Shown here: piece by piece, positions 47,140-57,176 of the stretch | Layout of the letters: every line of letters starts with the position of its first letter | Numbering within the stretch: position 1 is the stretch's first letter | Source: Mesorhizobium sp. ZC-5 | GTDB taxonomy: Bacteria > Pseudomonadota > Alphaproteobacteria > Rhizobiales > Rhizobiaceae | Reading direction: 5' to 3' | Length of the DNA: 64,000 bases | NCBI RefSeq assembly: GCF_025753855.1 | Contig: NZ_JAOWPT010000016.1 | Coordinates: 44,503-108,502, forward strand | Made by a program: the position numbers and the translations under genes | The notes under the pieces: model-generated | Told to the model about the DNA's origin: nothing | What the model saw: only the letters and a program-made list of their open reading frames with translations | Database searches by the model: none

Positions 47140-50100
47140 GACTACGGCGCCTCGACCTCATTCGCTACGGGAAGTTTACCGACAGGGCGCTCGACTTCGG
47201 GCCAAAGCCGGAGTCCGGACCCGATCTGCACATTGTGTTCGGCTTGAACGAGGCTGGAAAATCGACGGCACTTTCCGGTTATCTGGACCTGCTGTTTGGC
47301 ATTGAGGAACGCAGCCGCTACAATTTCCTGCATGAGTATAGCGCCATGCGCGTCGGCGGCGTGCTCGAACTCGCCGGCGAAGAACGGACCTTCTCGCGTA
47401 CGAAACAACGCAGCAACTCGCTGCACGATGCGGCCGGCCAGCCGGCAAGTGAAGTGGCGATATCGGCACATCTGGCAGGCCTGTCGCGCGAGGCCTACAG
47501 CACCATGTTCTCACTGGACGACGAGACGCTGGAAGCAGGCGGAAAATCGATCCTGGAATCGCGCGGAGACCTCGGCAAGCTGCTTTTTGCGGCCAGCGCC
47601 GGACTGGGGCACGCAAGTGACATCCTGAGCGCGCTCGAGGCGGAAGCAGACAGCCTCTATCGCAAGCAGGCACACGGAACCGAACTTGCGCTGCTCAAAA
47701 AGCGGTTTGCCGAACTGAAATCCCGCAAGGATGAAATCGACACGTTGGCCTCCACTTTCGAAACCTTGGAGGCGGAACGTGTCGAGGCCGCGGAAAAATA
47801 CGATCGAAGCGTAGCCGAACGATCGGTGCTGTTGGCTCGACTGGAGACAATCGCGAAGTATCTGCGCGCGGCTCCCCTCGCGGCCGATACGCAGCGGAGG
47901 GCCGCTCGGCTTGCCGAATTGCCTGACCTGGCTTCGCCGCCCCGGACCTGGACGGGGAGTGTCGCCGAAATGATCGATCAGGACGCCAGCCTGCGAACGC
48001 GCCAATTGGCAAACGACGACGAAATGGAGAGACTAAGGGCGAGGATCGCGGCGATCGCCGTGGATGAGGCGATCCTCGCAATCTCCGAACAGGTTCGCGC
48101 ACTGGCCGATCGCAAGGCACGATATGTGTCTGCTGGCCTGGACCTGCCTACCCGCAGGATGGAGCTTCAAATCCTCGACAACGCCGTGGCGAATTGCCTT
48201 GCCGCTCTGGGGAAATCCACGGAACAGGAGCCGGCCTCGCTTCTCCTGCCCGCTGCCATTGTCGGGTCTGTTCGCAATATGCTCGAACAGCGATCAGGAA
48301 TAACCACCAGCGTCCGCGTCGCCCGCGATGAATCCGCGGCAGCCCTGGATGCGCTTCACACGGCAAGGCAACGGGTCGGTGAAGAACGGGCTGTGCCTGA
48401 GCCTGCCCGGGCAAGGCTGACGTCGGCGCTGTCCAAGGCGAGAGGAAGCGGGCATCTGAGCGAGATTAAGGCGGCTTGTGAGGCGGAAGACGCAAGTCAA
48501 AATCGTTGGCAGGCGGCGATCCGGCGACTGAAGCCGTGGGAGGGGAACGCCGAGACGCTCTGTGCGATGTCAGTTCCGAGCGCCAGCAAGATCGCGGCCT
48601 GGAAGACACTTTCGGCAGAGCACCAGAGGAACAAAGCCATCCTTTCCCAACGTCTGGCGGAGCAGGAACAAACGCATGCTTCGCTGCTGGCACGATTGGA
48701 AACCATCCGGTCCTCGGTCGATGTGGCGGATGATGAAGCGGCAATGGCTGTCCGACGCAAGAGGGACGAGGCTTGGAAAGGACATCGAGAAAAGCTGCTC
48801 GCCGAGACGGCAGACATTTTCGAGGCGGCGTTGGCTCGTGACGACGGTGTTGCAGCGATACGTCTGGTCCATGCGCGCGAACTCGCTGAAATCCGAACAA
48901 CACAACGTAGCCTTGCTGAGAGCGCCGCTGTCATCACGCGCACGGCTGATCAACTAGGGCAGTTCGCCTCCAGTGGGGAAGCGGCAGTCTCGGAAATCAT
49001 CGCCGCAGCGACAGACTTGCTTGGCGCATGCCAGGAACCCTCGCTTGAGCTTTTGATCGGGCTGATCGAGGAGCGTAGTTCCGCCCGCGCCGATGCACTC
49101 TCGGCCTGGGACGAGATCCTGGTCGCGCGCAAGAAGCTTGAGCGGGCAACTGACGACGGGAATCTCATACGCCTTGAGGTGAGCGCGGCCCTCGAAAGCG
49201 TCGGGATACAGCCGAACGAGAGGCTGGAAGTCATGGTGGCCGTCGCGGAACGGTTTCTCGACAGGCAAGCCAAGGTGGACGCCGAACGCGCGGAGGCGGT
49301 GAGGACCGTAAGCGCGAGGGAGGAAGAACTGGCAGTCAGGCGACGCGCCCTGGAGGTGGCGGAAAGGCGCGAGGAGGAATGGGTGGCCGACGTCACCGAA
49401 GCACTCAAGGGAACCTGGCTGGAAAGAGGGATTTCCGTGCCTGGCGTCGGCGGCGTACTCGATCAGTTGGCTGAGCTGTCAAAGGCTATTCAGGACCGGG
49501 ACGCCATGCGGCTGCGTATTGCGAAGATGGAGGCAGACAGAAGCATTTTCATCGAGGAGATTACCGCTGCCGCGGCACTAATGGCTGAACCGGCGAACGA
49601 CGAGGACCCGGAACAGTTGGCCATCAGGCTTGCCGAGCGCCTGGAGCGCGCCGATCGCGCCCGTGAGGCAAAGCTGAGTCTCCTCAATGACCTGCAGCGC
49701 CTGCAAGATGTTCGTGACGCTCTCGATCTGGAAGTCGCGGTTCATGAACGACGCAAGCGAGATGTTTTGGGCGCCTTCGGCGTGGCCACCTTGGCGCAAG
49801 TCGTTGAGCGCGACGAGCTGCTCAAGGAAAGGGACCGCTTGCGTGCCACCGTCACCGATCTCGAGGAACAGCTGTTGGCTGAACTCACGGTGGACACGAT
49901 CGAGCAGGCCCATTCGATCCTGGATGGCCTCGATTCGCATATCCTTGCGATCGAGAAGGCCGACAGCGAGCGGCGGCTTGGCGATCTTGACGAACTGATA
50001 CAGCACCAGCTCATCCGGCGGACCCGCGCGGCCGACAAGCTGGATGCCATTGGCGGCGACAGCGCGGTTGCCCGAATAGACGCGGAGCGTCGCACCGTGC

Positions 50101-50600
50101 TTCTGGAAATCGAGGAGAAGGCGGTTCGGTATATCGAGTTGAAGTTGGGAGCAATGTCGGCCTCAAACGCCCTGAGGGTCTATCGTGAGCAACATCGTTC
50201 CGGGATGATGGTGCGGGCATCGGATGCCTTCGCGCTCATCACACGCTGTCAATACACGGGCTTGGCGACCCAACCGGCAAAAGGTGGTGAAGTCCTCATC
50301 GCCATGCAACGCGACGGGCAGTCCAAGGTCGCAGACGCCCTGTCGAAGGGCGCTCGGTTTCAGCTCTACCTCGCCCTGAGGCTCGCAGGCTACTACGAGT
50401 TTGCGCGGCTTAGACCTTCTGTGCCCTTTATCGCCGATGATATCATGGAGACCTTCGACCACGTCCGATCCGAGGAGGTTTTCAAGCTGTTTGGTCAGAT
50501 GGCATGTGCGGGCCAGGTGATCTACCTCACGCATCACCAACACCTGTGCGAGATCGCCAAGGCCGTTATTCCCAGCGTGACGATCCATGAGCTCGGATAG
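47136..50600 (+). CDS. YhaN/SbcC-like AAA ATPase
   Basis: The 1154-residue protein starts with a Walker A (GLNEAGKST near residue 36), has about 900 residues of coiled coil and ends with a signature-like LSKGARFQLYLALRLAG, Walker B VPFIADDIMETFDH and switch His in YLTHHQHLC. This is the AAA_27 (YhaN) family, partner of YhaO nucleases. Together they form an Mre11-Rad50-like machine for DNA ends. Location next to two large defence-type genes suggests a role against foreign DNA, but a repair role is equally possible. Confidence 0.92.
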   Translation: MRLRRLDLIRYGKFTDRALDFGPKPESGPDLHIVFGLNEAGKSTALSGYLDLLFGIEERSRYNFLHEYSAMRVGGVLELAGEERTFSRTKQRSNSLHDAAGQPASEVAISAHLAGLSREAYSTMFSLDDETLEAGGKSILESRGDLGKLLFAASAGLGHASDILSALEAEADSLYRKQAHGTELALLKKRFAELKSRKDEIDTLASTFETLEAERVEAAEKYDRSVAERSVLLARLETIAKYLRAAPLAADTQRRAARLAELPDLASPPRTWTGSVAEMIDQDASLRTRQLANDDEMERLRARIAAIAVDEAILAISEQVRALADRKARYVSAGLDLPTRRMELQILDNAVANCLAALGKSTEQEPASLLLPAAIVGSVRNMLEQRSGITTSVRVARDESAAALDALHTARQRVGEERAVPEPARARLTSALSKARGSGHLSEIKAACEAEDASQNRWQAAIRRLKPWEGNAETLCAMSVPSASKIAAWKTLSAEHQRNKAILSQRLAEQEQTHASLLARLETIRSSVDVADDEAAMAVRRKRDEAWKGHREKLLAETADIFEAALARDDGVAAIRLVHARELAEIRTTQRSLAESAAVITRTADQLGQFASSGEAAVSEIIAAATDLLGACQEPSLELLIGLIEERSSARADALSAWDEILVARKKLERATDDGNLIRLEVSAALESVGIQPNERLEVMVAVAERFLDRQAKVDAERAEAVRTVSAREEELAVRRRALEVAERREEEWVADVTEALKGTWLERGISVPGVGGVLDQLAELSKAIQDRDAMRLRIAKMEADRSIFIEEITAAAALMAEPANDEDPEQLAIRLAERLERADRAREAKLSLLNDLQRLQDVRDALDLEVAVHERRKRDVLGAFGVATLAQVVERDELLKERDRLRATVTDLEEQLLAELTVDTIEQAHSILDGLDSHILAIEKADSERRLGDLDELIQHQLIRRTRAADKLDAIGGDSAVARIDAERRTVLLEIEEKAVRYIELKLGAMSASNALRVYREQHRSGMMVRASDAFALITRCQYTGLATQPAKGGEVLIAMQRDGQSKVADALSKGARFQLYLALRLAGYYEFARLRPSVPFIADDIMETFDHVRSEEVFKLFGQMACAGQVIYLTHHQHLCEIAKAVIPSVTIHELG

Positions 50601-50722
50601 GTGTGCACGCTTTGCGTTGGTGCAAACGATCGCCTTGGACTCGATCCAAGCGTCCACGCCCATGTCATGGGCAATTTGAATCAGACACCTGCGGGGAATG
50701 TTCCTCAACTCGCTCGGAAAAC

Positions 50723-51799
50723 TCAGGCGGGAAACAGAAACGCCGCCGCCGGGTCGAAAAACACCTGCCGGCTGCAGGGCGACACATCCTGCGACGGCAT
50801 GGCGGCCGAGGTCGGCCTGATGTCGACCCCCTCGCCGGCGGCGGTGCGCGCGACGATGCGCCGCCGTTCGCCATAGAAGGCGACATCGACAATCTCGACG
50901 TTGAGCTCTGCGCTCGCCGGGCTCCGTTCCATGCCAAACGCCTCCGGCCGGATCATCAGCCTGGTTTTCTGGCCGTTGCCAAACGTGCCGTTGGCTCTGA
51001 CGCCGGAGATGACAGAGCCGTCGGCCAGCCGGATCGTTGCCGTGCCGTCGGTGGTGTCGAGATGTTCGGCGGCAAGAAAATTCGAATTGCCGATGAAGCC
51101 GGCGACGAAATCGGTCGCCGGCCTCAGATAAAGGTCTTCGCCGCTGCCGGTCTGCTCAATGCGACCGTCCCGGAACAGGGCGATCCGGTCCGACAGATGC
51201 AGCGCTTCCTCCTGGTCGTGGGTGACGTAGAGGATGGTGACGCCGGTCTCGCGATGGATGCGGCGGATCTCGCCCTGGATTTCCTCGCGCAACTTCTTGT
51301 CGAGCGCCGACAGTGGTTCGTCCATCAAAAGGATCGGCGGATCGTAGGCCAGCGCCCTGGCCAGTGCGACGCGCTGCTGCTGGCCGCCCGACAGCGCGCC
51401 CGGCAAGCGCGTGGCGAAGCTTTCGAGCCGCACCAGCGCCAGCATGTCGGCGACCTTCTTCTTCACCTCGGCTTCCGGCCGGCGGCGAACCCGAAGCGGA
51501 AAGGCGACGTTCTCGGCCACCGTCAGATGCGGAAAGAGCGTGTAGCGCTGGAAGACCATGCCGATGTTGCGCTTGTGCGAGGGCACGGCGAGCAGCGACT
51601 TTCCTTCCAGCTGCACATCGCCGGAACTCGGATCCTGGAAGCCGGCAATCGCGTAGAGCGTCGTCGATTTTCCCGAACCCGAAGGCCCGAGGAAGGTCAG
51701 GAACTCGCCTTTGGGGATCTCGAGGGTGACGTCGTGCACGGCGGTGATCGCCCCGAACGCCTTGCGCAGATTGCGGATGGAGAGGAAGGGCTGGGTCAT
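50723..51799 (-). CDS. Polyamine-type ABC transporter ATP-binding protein
   Basis: The 358-residue ATPase of the PotA/FbpC class has Walker A GPSGSGKST, signature LSGGQQQRVALARAL, Walker B ILLMDEPLSALD, switch His in VTHDQEEAL and a C-terminal TOBE domain (RLMIRPEAFGME). The start is ATG 51799, overlapping the upstream permease stop by four bases; the longer frame to 51982 is a chance extension into that gene. It powers an importer for a polyamine, iron or other organic cation or acid. Confidence 0.92.
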   Translation of the reverse strand: MTQPFLSIRNLRKAFGAITAVHDVTLEIPKGEFLTFLGPSGSGKSTTLYAIAGFQDPSSGDVQLEGKSLLAVPSHKRNIGMVFQRYTLFPHLTVAENVAFPLRVRRRPEAEVKKKVADMLALVRLESFATRLPGALSGGQQQRVALARALAYDPPILLMDEPLSALDKKLREEIQGEIRRIHRETGVTILYVTHDQEEALHLSDRIALFRDGRIEQTGSGEDLYLRPATDFVAGFIGNSNFLAAEHLDTTDGTATIRLADGSVISGVRANGTFGNGQKTRLMIRPEAFGMERSPASAELNVEIVDVAFYGERRRIVARTAAGEGVDIRPTSAAMPSQDVSPCSRQVFFDPAAAFLFPA

Positions 51800-52596
51800 G
51801 TGCGGACCTTTCGCTGCAGCAGCGCCGTCACCACCATCAGGGCAAGCGTCAGCCCGACGAGCAGACTGGAGGCGGCGGCGATCACCGGGCTCAAATCCGA
51901 CCGCAAACTGCCCCAGATCTTGACGGGCAAGGTCTGCAAGCTGGGGCTGGCCATGAAGATCGCCACCACGACTTCGTCCCACGAGGCGAGGAAGGAAAAG
52001 ATCGCGGCGGAGAAGATGCCGATCCGGATCGACGGCAAGGTGATCCTGAGCCTGGCCTCGAGCGGGCTGGCGCCGCAGACGATCGCCGCGTCCTCGATCG
52101 ACTTGTCGAAGCCTTCGAGCGCGGTGGCGATCGGGATGATGGCGAAGGGCAGCGCCAAAACGGTGTGGGCGATGACGAAGCCGATGCTGGTGCCGCCGAG
52201 GCCAAGGCGAAGGAAGAAGGCATAGATGGCGATGGCGAAGACGACAACGGGCAGCACCATCGGCGTCAGCAGCAGGCCGCGCAGGATCTCACGCCCGGCA
52301 AACTGTCCGCGAACCAGGGCAAAGGAGGCGAGCAGGCCGATCGCGACCGCCAGCATCGCCGTCATGGTGGCGATCTTGGCGCTGGTCAGCGCCGCATCGA
52401 GCCAGGCCGGATCGGCAAAAAGCTCCTGGTACCATTTGAGCGTCCAGCCGGGCGGCGGGAAGGCCAGCCAGCGCGACGAGCCGAACGAGAGCAGGACGAT
52501 GAAGACGACCGGCAACAGGAGAAAGCCGGCGACCAGAGCGGTGAAGCCGAGCAGGGCAATCTTCAGCCATCCCATGCGGTCATAGTCGAGCAGCAT
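51796..52596 (-). CDS. Polyamine-type ABC transporter permease (PotC class)
   Basis: The 266-residue permease has six hydrophobic segments and the EAA motif DAAIVCGASPLEARLRITLP with FLASWDEVVVAIFM, typical of PotC. It overlaps the ATPase gene at its 3' end and begins one base after the other permease stops, so all are co-translated. Confidence 0.92.
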   Translation of the reverse strand: MLLDYDRMGWLKIALLGFTALVAGFLLLPVVFIVLLSFGSSRWLAFPPPGWTLKWYQELFADPAWLDAALTSAKIATMTAMLAVAIGLLASFALVRGQFAGREILRGLLLTPMVLPVVVFAIAIYAFFLRLGLGGTSIGFVIAHTVLALPFAIIPIATALEGFDKSIEDAAIVCGASPLEARLRITLPSIRIGIFSAAIFSFLASWDEVVVAIFMASPSLQTLPVKIWGSLRSDLSPVIAAASSLLVGLTLALMVVTALLQRKVRT

Positions 52597-52597
52597 C

Positions 52598-53458
52598 TCA
52601 GATGCCTCCGCTCATGCGCCTGGCGCCGACGAGGCGCAGCTGCAGCGCGTAGAGCGCCATGGTGACGACAAGCAGGATGAAGGCCGCGGCGCTGCCGAGC
52701 CCCCAGTTGAGCAGCGACTGGATCATCTGCGCGATCATTTCGGCGAGCATCATGTTCGACGTACCGCCGAGCAGTGCCGGGGTGACGAAGTAGCCGAGCG
52801 ACATGACGAAGACCATCAGGCCGCCGGCCGCCACGCCAGGCAGCGACAGCGGCAAAAGGATGCGGCGGAATGCCTGGAAGGGGCTGGCGCCGCACAGTGC
52901 CGCCGCGCGCAGCGTCATCGGATCGATCGCCCGCAGCGTGCCGACCAGCGGCAGGATCATGAAGGGCAGCATGATGTAGACCATGCCGATGGTGACGCCG
53001 GTGAGATTGTTAATGAGCGGCAGCGGCTGGTCGATGATCCCGGCGGCCATCAGCGTCCGGTTGATGACGCCGGTGCGCTGCAGCAGCACCATCCAGGCAT
53101 AGGTGCGGGTCAAGAGATTGGTCCACATCGACAGGATGATGACGCCGAAGACGATCGAGGCCAGCGCCGAGGGCATGATCGCCAGCATCCAGGCAACCGG
53201 AAAGGCGACGAGGACGGTGACGATCGTGACCACCGACGCGACCAGGAAGGTGTTGAAGAAGACCCGCGCATAGGTGCCGTCGCCAAGCAGGGCCGCGTAG
53301 TTCTGCAGGCCGGGCTCGGGCTCCGTGACGCTGCGCAAAAGCAGGGCCAGGACCGGGACGACGAAGAACAGCACGATCAGGATCAGCGCCGGCAGCAGGC
53401 CGTTGAAGCCTGCCGGCATGCGGAATGTTGGTGGGCTCTGGCGTGTTTCGACCGACAT
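52598..53458 (-). CDS. Polyamine-type ABC transporter permease (PotB class)
   Basis: The 286-residue permease starts at ATG 53458 (VETRQSPPTFRMPAGFNG) and has six membrane segments with the PotB EAA region AAALCGASPFQAFRRILLPL and FVTPALLGGTSNMMLAEMI. The open frame extends to 54064 through the binding-protein gene by chance. It pairs with the PotC-type permease. Confidence 0.92.
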   Translation of the reverse strand: MSVETRQSPPTFRMPAGFNGLLPALILIVLFFVVPVLALLLRSVTEPEPGLQNYAALLGDGTYARVFFNTFLVASVVTIVTVLVAFPVAWMLAIMPSALASIVFGVIILSMWTNLLTRTYAWMVLLQRTGVINRTLMAAGIIDQPLPLINNLTGVTIGMVYIMLPFMILPLVGTLRAIDPMTLRAAALCGASPFQAFRRILLPLSLPGVAAGGLMVFVMSLGYFVTPALLGGTSNMMLAEMIAQMIQSLLNWGLGSAAAFILLVVTMALYALQLRLVGARRMSGGI

Positions 53459-53526
53459 GGCAGCGACCTGGGCTACGGGACGAGACGACGCAGACCGTCC
53501 CGTCCCTTGCTGTTCAAGGGGCAGGC

Positions 53527-54561
53527 TTATTTCGCCTGCCAAGCATACCAGCGCGTGGCGATCTCGTCGCGGTGCTCGGCCCAGTAGTTCATGTCGAGGT
53601 TGATCTGTCCGTCGACATGGGCGTCCGGCAGCGCCTTCACCGCATCGGCCGGCATCTCGGCCTTGGCCTTGGTGTTGATGGGCGCATAGCCACTGGCTTC
53701 GGCGAACTTCGCCTGGCCGGCCGGGCTGCTTGCCGCGGCGAGGAACTTCATCGCGGCGTCCTTGTTCTTGGCGCCCTTCGGCACCACCAGGACGTCGGCG
53801 GCGGTCAGGTTCTGGTTCCAGGAGACGCCGACATCGGCGCCATCCTTCTCCAGCGCGAAGACACGACCGTTCCACAGCTGGCCGAAGGTTGCTTCGCCGG
53901 ACGCGATCAATTGCTGCGACTCCGCGCCGCCGCCCCACCAGACGATGTCCGACTTGATGGTGTCGAGCTTCTTGAAGGCGCGATCGAGATCGAGCGGATA
54001 GAGCTTGTCGGCGGGAACGCCATCGGCCAGCAAGGCGATCTCGATGACACCGGGCGCCGACCATTTGTAGAAGGTCCGCTTGCCCGGGAATTTCTTCAGG
54101 TCGAACATGTCGGCCCAGCCGGCCGGTTCGCCCGAAACGGCGCCCTTGTTCCAGGCGAGCACGAAGGAATAATAGAAACTGCCGACGGCATGATCGGTGG
54201 TGAAGCGCGGATCGAGGTCGGCCTTCGGCACAGCAGTGAAGTCGATCGGCTCGAGCAGGCCGTCCTTGGCCGCCTTGATGGCGAAATCCATCTCGACGTC
54301 GACGACATCCCAGTTGACGCTGCCGCTGTCGACCATCGCCTTCAGCTTGCCGTAGTCGGTCGGGCCGTCCTGCATGACCTTGATGCCGGAGGCGGCGGTG
54401 AACGGTTCGGCCCAGGACTTGGTCTGCGCTTCCTGGGTCGTCCCGCCCCAGCTGGTGAACACCATGTCCTCGGCCTTTGCGGCCGTCGTTGCCAGAAGTG
54501 TTGTTGCGAGCAGTGTCGTTGCAAGAAGGCGGGCAAGGGCGCCGGTGATGATCAGTTTCAT
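53527..54561 (-). CDS. Polyamine-type periplasmic substrate-binding protein
   Basis: The 344-residue protein starts at ATG 54561 with a signal peptide that contains a direct repeat (LLATTLLATTLLATT) and cleaves after AAKA. The mature part shows PotD-like motifs FTSWGGTTQEAQTKSWAEPF, SGSVNWDVVDVEMD and WWGGGAESQQLIASGEA. It delivers the substrate to the two permeases. The ligand is unknown; linkage to a flavin monooxygenase operon suggests the compound degraded downstream. Confidence 0.92.
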   Translation of the reverse strand: MKLIITGALARLLATTLLATTLLATTAAKAEDMVFTSWGGTTQEAQTKSWAEPFTAASGIKVMQDGPTDYGKLKAMVDSGSVNWDVVDVEMDFAIKAAKDGLLEPIDFTAVPKADLDPRFTTDHAVGSFYYSFVLAWNKGAVSGEPAGWADMFDLKKFPGKRTFYKWSAPGVIEIALLADGVPADKLYPLDLDRAFKKLDTIKSDIVWWGGGAESQQLIASGEATFGQLWNGRVFALEKDGADVGVSWNQNLTAADVLVVPKGAKNKDAAMKFLAAASSPAGQAKFAEASGYAPINTKAKAEMPADAVKALPDAHVDGQINLDMNYWAEHRDEIATRWYAWQAK

Positions 54562-54643
54562 GTCGTTCTCCTCTGTTTGTTTTCGTTGTTGGCTGTTCGC
54601 GACCGGCGTTTTCGCCTTGATCGCGAATCCCCGTCCGCGGCGG

Positions 54644-56122
54644 CTACCGCATGACAAAAGGATCGGGAATCGGGTCGTCCGAGATGCGTATCCACACCGA
54701 CTTCGAACGCGTGTAGTCGCGGATCGCATCGAGGCCGCCTTCGCGGCCGAGGCCCGACTGGCCATAGCCGCCGAACGGAACCAGCGGCGAGACGGCGCGA
54801 TAGGTGTTGATCCAGACCACGCCGGCATGGATGCCGCGCGCCATGCGATGGGCTTTCGCGAGATTGGTGGTGAACACGCCGGACGCCAGGCCGAACGGCG
54901 TGTCGTTGGCCAGCGCCAGGGCTTCGGCTTCCGCGTCGAAGGCGATCACGGAGAGCACGGGACCGAACAGCTCCTCGCGCACGCAGGGCAAGCCGGTGTT
55001 GTCGTTGGCATCGATGATCGTCGGCGCGTAGTAGAGGCCGCCGGCGTGACCGGCGGGCCTTTCGCCGCCGGTGACCAGCCGTCCACCTGCGGCAAGGCTT
55101 GCCGCCACGATCTTCTCGATCCATTCGCGCTGCCGCGACGTGGCCAGCGGCCCCATTTCGGTTGCCGGATCCTGCGGATCGCCGATCCGGATCGCCTCGG
55201 CCTTGTGCTTGAGCCGGGCGAGGAATTCGTCCTTCACCGAACGCTCGACCAGCAGGCGCGAGCCGGCGACGCAGCTCTGGCCGGTGGCGGCGAAGATGCC
55301 GGCGACGACCGCGTTGGCGGCGCTGTCGAGATCGGCATCGGCAAACACCACGACCGGGCTCTTGCCGCCGAGTTCGAGCGTCGTGTAGGCAAGGTTTTCC
55401 GCGGTGTTCCTGACGATCTGCTGGGCGGTTGCCGGACCACCGGTGAAGGCGACACGGGCGACGAGCGGATGGCTGGTCAGGCGGTGACCGCAATCATGGC
55501 CGAAGCCGGTCAGGATGTTCACGCTGCCGGCGGGAAAGCCCGCCTCATGGACGAGCTCGGCGAAGGCCAGCAACGGGGCAGGGCCGTCCTCGGACGCCTT
55601 GAGGACGACGGTGCAGCCGGCCGCCAGCGCCGGCCCGAGCTTGACGGCGGACAGGAAGAGTTGCGAATTCCACGGCACGACCGCGGCGACGACGCCGATC
55701 GGCTCGGGCCGGATCGTCACTTCCATGTCCGCCTTGTCGATGGGGACAAACGAGCCTTCGTGCTTGTCGGCCAGCCCGCCATAGTAGCGGTAGTAGTCGC
55801 CGACATAGGCGATCTGGGCGCGGGTCTCGCGGATGATCTTGCCGGTGTCGCGCGTCTCGAGTTCCGCCAGCCGGTCGGCATTGGCGACCACCAGGTCGCC
55901 GAGCCGCACCAGCAGCTTGCCGCGCGCTGTTGCCGTCATCGCCGCCCATGGGCCGGAGCGCAGCGCCCGGTGAGCGGCCTCGACGGCGCGGTCGACATCG
56001 GCCGATGATGCAGCGGGCATCCTGGCCCATGCCGTGCCGGTCGACGGGTCGATGCTGTCGAAAGTCGCGGGCGCGTCCTCGAAGCTGCCGTCGACATAGT
56101 TCCTGAATTGAGCGGTGCTCAT
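54644..56122 (-). CDS. NAD(P)-dependent aldehyde dehydrogenase
   Basis: The 492-residue enzyme has the ALDH catalytic set: Asn152 in VVPWNSQL, Glu250 in LELGGKSPVVVF and Cys284 in TGQSCVAGSR, with the cofactor loop FTGGPATAQQI. It oxidises an aldehyde to the acid, probably the aldehyde released by the neighbouring monooxygenase. Its start overlaps the LLM enzyme stop by four bases. Confidence 0.93.
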   Translation of the reverse strand: MSTAQFRNYVDGSFEDAPATFDSIDPSTGTAWARMPAASSADVDRAVEAAHRALRSGPWAAMTATARGKLLVRLGDLVVANADRLAELETRDTGKIIRETRAQIAYVGDYYRYYGGLADKHEGSFVPIDKADMEVTIRPEPIGVVAAVVPWNSQLFLSAVKLGPALAAGCTVVLKASEDGPAPLLAFAELVHEAGFPAGSVNILTGFGHDCGHRLTSHPLVARVAFTGGPATAQQIVRNTAENLAYTTLELGGKSPVVVFADADLDSAANAVVAGIFAATGQSCVAGSRLLVERSVKDEFLARLKHKAEAIRIGDPQDPATEMGPLATSRQREWIEKIVAASLAAGGRLVTGGERPAGHAGGLYYAPTIIDANDNTGLPCVREELFGPVLSVIAFDAEAEALALANDTPFGLASGVFTTNLAKAHRMARGIHAGVVWINTYRAVSPLVPFGGYGQSGLGREGGLDAIRDYTRSKSVWIRISDDPIPDPFVMR

Positions 56123-57171
56123 CGCGTATGCGGTCCCTGGAAGGCCGGCATCACCCTATCGATGAAGAGCTGCAGCGATTTCTTCTTGCGCTGGTGGGAG
56201 AGGCCGCTGTCGATCCAGATCGAATACTGGTCGTAGCCGAGCGCCTCATAGGCCTTCAGCCTGGCGATCACCTCGTCGGCTTCGCCGATAACAAGGTTCT
56301 GCCGGATCTTGTCGGGCGCATATTGCGGCATGGCCGCGATCTCGGCCTCGGTTAGCGCCTCCAGAACGCCCTGGCGCACCGGCTTCTTGTTCTGGAACCA
56401 GGCCCCGAACTGGCAGTAGAACTGCGACAGGTCCTGCGCCAGGCGATCAGCATCGGCTGCGTCCTCGGCAACGAATGTGTGCATCAGCAGCATGATTTCC
56501 GGCCGCGCTATGTCGGGGTGAGCAGCGCAGGCGGTGTTGAAGCGCTCCATCAGGCTGGTCACCTCGCCATCGCCGGAGGCCAGCGGCGTCACCTGCACAT
56601 TGCATTTGCTGGCGACGGCAAAGTCATGCGAGTTCGGATCACGCGCCGCCACCCAGATCGGCGGATAAGGCTTTTGCAGCGGCTTGGGTGACGAGGTGGT
56701 CGACGGGAACGACCAGAACTCGCCAGTGAGTTCGAAATCGCCATCCCACAGGCCGCGGATCGCCGGCACCATCTCGCGCATGCGCTGGCCGGCGCCCCAG
56801 GCTTCAAGCCCAGGAAAAAGCCGCTGGTATTCGTAGGCGTAGGCGCCGCGCGCAATGCCGATGTCGAGGCGGCCGCCGGAGATGACGTCGGCCATTGCCG
56901 CTTCGCCGGCAAGCTTGATCGGGTGCCAGAACGGCGCGACGATGGTTCCGGTGCCGAGCCTTATGCGCCTGGTCTTGGCGGCGAGCCAGGCGATGTTGAT
57001 GAACGGGTTCGGCGAGATGGTGAATTCCATACCGTGATGCTCGCCGATCCAGGCGGTCTCGAAACCTGCCTCTTCGGCCTGCACGACCAGCTCTTCCAAT
57101 TCACCGACAAGCTCGGAATGCGGCTTGGCCAGATCCGAGCGCTCCATGTGGACGAACAGCGAGAATTTCAT
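56119..57171 (-). CDS. Luciferase-like FMN-dependent monooxygenase
   Basis: The 350-residue LLM-class flavin enzyme starts MKFSLFVHMERSDL at ATG 57171 (a GTG at 57180 overlapping the previous stop is possible). It has FETAWIGEHHG, the (beta/alpha)8 core and GGRLDIGIARGAYAYEYQRL. It needs reduced flavin from a partner, likely the reductase domain of the upstream fusion protein. Substrate is unknown; related enzymes open N-heterocycles or oxidise sulfonates and EDTA-like compounds. Confidence 0.9.
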   Translation of the reverse strand: MKFSLFVHMERSDLAKPHSELVGELEELVVQAEEAGFETAWIGEHHGMEFTISPNPFINIAWLAAKTRRIRLGTGTIVAPFWHPIKLAGEAAMADVISGGRLDIGIARGAYAYEYQRLFPGLEAWGAGQRMREMVPAIRGLWDGDFELTGEFWSFPSTTSSPKPLQKPYPPIWVAARDPNSHDFAVASKCNVQVTPLASGDGEVTSLMERFNTACAAHPDIARPEIMLLMHTFVAEDAADADRLAQDLSQFYCQFGAWFQNKKPVRQGVLEALTEAEIAAMPQYAPDKIRQNLVIGEADEVIARLKAYEALGYDQYSIWIDSGLSHQRKKKSLQLFIDRVMPAFQGPHTR

Positions 57172-57176
57172 CAGCG

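Noticed and set aside
50603-52225. Plus-strand open frame of 540 codons
   Set aside because: Antisense to the ABC ATPase and permease, which show complete family motifs.
54374-56008. Plus-strand open frame of 544 codons
   Set aside because: Antisense to the aldehyde dehydrogenase with full catalytic residues.
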